Assembly (NCBI GenBank): GCA_964465125.1
Contig: CAYXIO010000009.1
Location: 25,251 to 89,250, forward strand
Length of the DNA stretch: 64,000 nucleotides
Direction of reading: 5' to 3'
From: CAYOHG01 sp964465125
GTDB lineage: Bacteria > Planctomycetota > Phycisphaerae > UBA1845 > Fen-1342
The notes beneath the pieces were generated by a model. The model was not told the DNA's origin. It searched no databases and saw only the letters and a list, made by a program, of their open reading frames with translations. How positions within the stretch are numbered: position 1 is the stretch's first letter; each line of letters starts with the position of its first letter. Position numbers and translations under genes: made by a program. Below are positions 61,991 to 64,000 of this stretch, in pieces.

Positions 61991-63109
61991 ATGACTGATC
62001 CGCGCATTACCAAGCTGGCCGACACGCTCGTGAACTACTCCTGCACCGTCAAGAGCGGCGAGAAGATCCTGATTGAAGCGATCGACGTGCCGCACGAGTT
62101 CACCGCCGAGTGCGTGCGGCTGGCCCGCGCCAGCGGGGCCCATCCGCTGGTGCTGCTGAAGAGCAACCAGGTCAACCGCGCGCTGATGCTGGCCGGGGCG
62201 CGCGAGCAGTGGGACCTGATCGCCGACGTCGAAGAGGCGCAGATGAAGGCGATGCAGTGCTACATCGGGGCGCGCGGCAATCCGAACGTCAGCGAGCTGT
62301 CAGACGTGCCCGCCGACAAGCAGCGTCTCTACGAGACGACCGTCTGGAAGCGCGTGCACAGCGAGGTGCGCGTCAAGCACACCCGCTGGGTGGTGCTGCG
62401 CTGGCCCAGCCCGAGCATGGCCCAGCTTGCCGAGATGTCCACCGAGGCGTTCGAGGACTTCTACTTTGACGTCTGCACCATGGACTACGCCCGCATGGGC
62501 CGCGCCATGCAGGCCCTCAAGCAGCGCATGGAGCGCACCGACAAGGTGCGCCTGCTCGGCCCCGCGGACACCGACCTGAACTTCTCGATCAAGGGCATCC
62601 CCGCCATCCCCTGCGACGGCAAGCTCAACATTCCCGACGGCGAGGTCTTCACCGCGCCCGTGCGCACCAGCGTCCAAGGCGTGATCCATTACAACGCGCC
62701 CACGCTCTACCGCGGCGTGACGCACGACAACGTCCGGCTCGTGTTCCGCGAGGGCAAGATCGTCGAGGCGACCAGCTCCAACACCAAGGCCCTCAACGAT
62801 GTCTTCGACAGCGACGAAGGCGCCCGCTACGTCGGCGAGTTCGCCCTCGGCGTCAACCCGTACATCACCAAGCCGATGAAGGACATTCTCTTCGACGAGA
62901 AGATCGCCGGCAGCATCCACTTCACCCCCGGGCGCGCCTACGACGAGGCCTTCAACGGCAACATCAGCGAAATCCATTGGGACATGGTGATGATCCAGAC
63001 GCCCGCGTGCGGCGGCGGGGAGATCTACTTCGACGGCGAGCTCATTCGCAAGAACGGCGAGTTCGTCCCCGCCGACCTCCAGGCGTTGAACCCGGCGGCG
63101 CTGAAATAG
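61991..63109 (+). CDS. M29-family metallo-aminopeptidase
   Basis: 372 residues, close to the family's usual length, with GGAGG upstream. N-terminal half: MTDPRITKLADTLVNYSCTV, KSGEKILIEAIDVPHEFTAE. C-terminal catalytic half: KLNIPDGEVFTAPVRTSVQG (metal Glu), EGARYVGEFALGVNPYITKP (metal Glu), AGSIHFTPGRAYDEAFNG (His) and SEIHWDMVMI (His, Asp). This matches thermophilic aminopeptidases T/S of family M29, which use two metal ions to remove N-terminal residues. No signal peptide; cytoplasmic. Has its own promoter. Confidence 0.92.
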   Translation: MTDPRITKLADTLVNYSCTVKSGEKILIEAIDVPHEFTAECVRLARASGAHPLVLLKSNQVNRALMLAGAREQWDLIADVEEAQMKAMQCYIGARGNPNVSELSDVPADKQRLYETTVWKRVHSEVRVKHTRWVVLRWPSPSMAQLAEMSTEAFEDFYFDVCTMDYARMGRAMQALKQRMERTDKVRLLGPADTDLNFSIKGIPAIPCDGKLNIPDGEVFTAPVRTSVQGVIHYNAPTLYRGVTHDNVRLVFREGKIVEATSSNTKALNDVFDSDEGARYVGEFALGVNPYITKPMKDILFDEKIAGSIHFTPGRAYDEAFNGNISEIHWDMVMIQTPACGGGEIYFDGELIRKNGEFVPADLQALNPAALK

Positions 63110-63164
63110 CGATCCAGTTCGGCCGCCGACCGCGCGGCGCGTGCGCGCGGCTATAACTCGCGAC

Positions 63165-63632
63165 ATGGCCTGGATTGAGCAGACCAAGAAGGCATCACGC
63201 AAGAGCGGCGGGCCGCAGTACTACCTGCAAGGGCTGAACGAAGCCACGTGGGCGGCGCTGGCGAAATTCGGCCGCTGCCCAGTGCGGCTGTGGACGCCTT
63301 ACGGCGTAATCGGATCCGGGCTTCAGGCGGTCTCAAGCACAGTGGGCAAGGTCGGACACGATCGCGTTCAGAGCGGCGGTAAGGCAGAGTCCGTCGCCGA
63401 TCAGATCGCCAATTGGTTCCGCCTCGCGAAGAGCGATATCGAACGAATCGAGTTTGAAGACTCGTTTGACGAGCGGGCATTCGTCATTCCGCCGTCCACC
63501 GTGAAGTTCTTCGGCCGGCGCCCGCGGAGAACGCTGTATCCTCCGAGCCACCCGCTGAGCGTTACATCATCCAGCCGGTCGGAACTCCTCGTTCGGCAGG
63601 TTTCTGAATCAAGCAAGGACGATGTCGCATGA
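63165..63632 (+). CDS. Unknown protein, frame continues after an in-frame TGA
   Basis: 155 residues from the ATG at 63165. A TATAAC lies 7 bases before the ATG with no Shine-Dalgarno, so a leaderless mRNA is possible. Contains MAWIEQTKKASRKSGGPQYY, YLQGLNEATWAALAKFGRCP, a basic RRPRRTLYPPSH segment and an acidic tail. Not recognised. The same frame stays open after the TGA (63630-63632) and encodes protein-like sequence to the window edge, so this may be the front part of a longer, interrupted protein. Confidence 0.5.
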   Translation: MAWIEQTKKASRKSGGPQYYLQGLNEATWAALAKFGRCPVRLWTPYGVIGSGLQAVSSTVGKVGHDRVQSGGKAESVADQIANWFRLAKSDIERIEFEDSFDERAFVIPPSTVKFFGRRPRRTLYPPSHPLSVTSSSRSELLVRQVSESSKDDVA

Positions 63633-64000
63633 GCGTCCGCGCAACTGCGGGAACTAATCGAGCAGCATGCGGGCCGGATCGCCGATCTCGACGAGCGTAA
63701 TCTACTCCGTGCGAGCAGTGCACTGAGCAAGCTGGGAATCAGGCTCGGCATGTACCGAAGCCGCGGGATTGACTGCCCGGATGCTTCGTTCCAGCTTTGC
63801 GGCTACCCGCGATATCACTGTCCGGTTGAGATTGAGGAGCGCTCCAGTGGCTTCCGCGCTCCGCATCATCGCGAGCATCGCACGGCACGCGTGGCGCTTG
63901 TTTGCATGTATCACGATGCTCCGGACATCCTCCGTCAACATACCGATGGAACATCTGAACAACCGCGCGGCGTCGTGTCGGGTGTGAATCATGCTGCGGT
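63633..64000 (+). pseudogene. In-frame continuation of the unknown gene, cut by the window edge
   Basis: Directly after the TGA, the same frame reads about 120 codons without a stop: LRELIEQHAGRIADLDERNL, LRASSALSKLGIRLGMYRSR, GIDCPDASFQLCGYPRYHCP and VEIEERSSGFRAPHHREHRT. The alternation of helical and strand-like, Cys/His-bearing segments looks coding. There is no ATG until codon 40, so it is either a separate gene using an unusual start, a disrupted C-terminal half, or a readthrough product. No function recognised. Confidence 0.4.

Overview
The window looks like chromosomal DNA of a GC-rich Gram-negative-type bacterium, most likely a member of the Planctomycetota (Phycisphaerae-like). The clues are two secreted proteins ending in dockerin-like EF-hand repeats of the GDxDGDGxVDLxDLxxLLxxFG type, a 'FTYQG...YDF.F.LYD' surface-protein domain, several secreted lipoproteins and Tat-exported enzymes, very large tandem signal peptidases, an LptB homologue implying an outer membrane, and low-complexity 'GGCACGGAGG' DNA repeats. 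The assignment is inference; there is no rRNA or ribosomal protein gene to fix it. No CRISPR array, complete insertion sequence or prophage was seen.

Layout. 0-6.4 kb: two secreted cell-surface proteins, a 600-base repeat-rich gap, a D-cysteine desulfhydrase/ACC deaminase-like enzyme, an orphan ABC solute-binding lipoprotein and a four-CBS-domain protein. 6.5-12 kb: a compact cassette of a lysine 2,3-aminomutase-type radical SAM enzyme, a YkgJ-type cysteine-cluster protein and two different D-Ala-D-Ala-ligase-like ATP-grasp enzymes, met convergently by a class I/II aminotransferase. 12.3-27.3 kb: a broken pseudopilin-like gene, an M20 peptidase, clpX, a SHOCT protein, an STN-domain secreted protein with its terminator, a SirB1-type transglutaminase-fold protein, a dockerin protein, a TlyA-like methyltransferase, a GT39-type membrane glycosyltransferase, an alpha/beta hydrolase, and an ndk-cupin-exported superoxide dismutase run. 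27.3-37.9 kb: a structured non-coding stretch, tRNA-Tyr(GTA), a Tat-exported Gfo/Idh oxidoreductase, a seven-haem membrane cytochrome, a discoidin-like protein, a GH20 hexosaminidase, an ECF sigma factor with a membrane partner, a zinc-ribbon protein and tRNA-Leu(CAA). 37.9-47.4 kb: a calcium-repeat lipoprotein, a pcm/YggU/lptB/double signal peptidase I run, an EVE protein with a rhodanese-methyltransferase fusion, and a PKD/LamG lipoprotein.

47.7-60.4 kb is the standout: eight consecutive, overlapping or nearly abutting genes encoding nine secreted amidohydrolase-fold domains. Only one of them (56262-57542) keeps the metal-binding histidines and aspartate; the other domains have lost them at the aligned positions. 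An array of mostly pseudoenzymes around one apparently intact hydrolase suggests a multisubunit exported complex. It is followed by a secreted alpha/alpha-toroid protein. The right edge carries REP-like hairpins, a possible IS end, an M29 aminopeptidase and an unknown gene whose frame continues past an in-frame TGA to the edge.

Starts were chosen from Shine-Dalgarno sequences, signal peptides and family alignments as remembered; no database search was possible. The many long antisense frames are GC-rich shadows and were left out.
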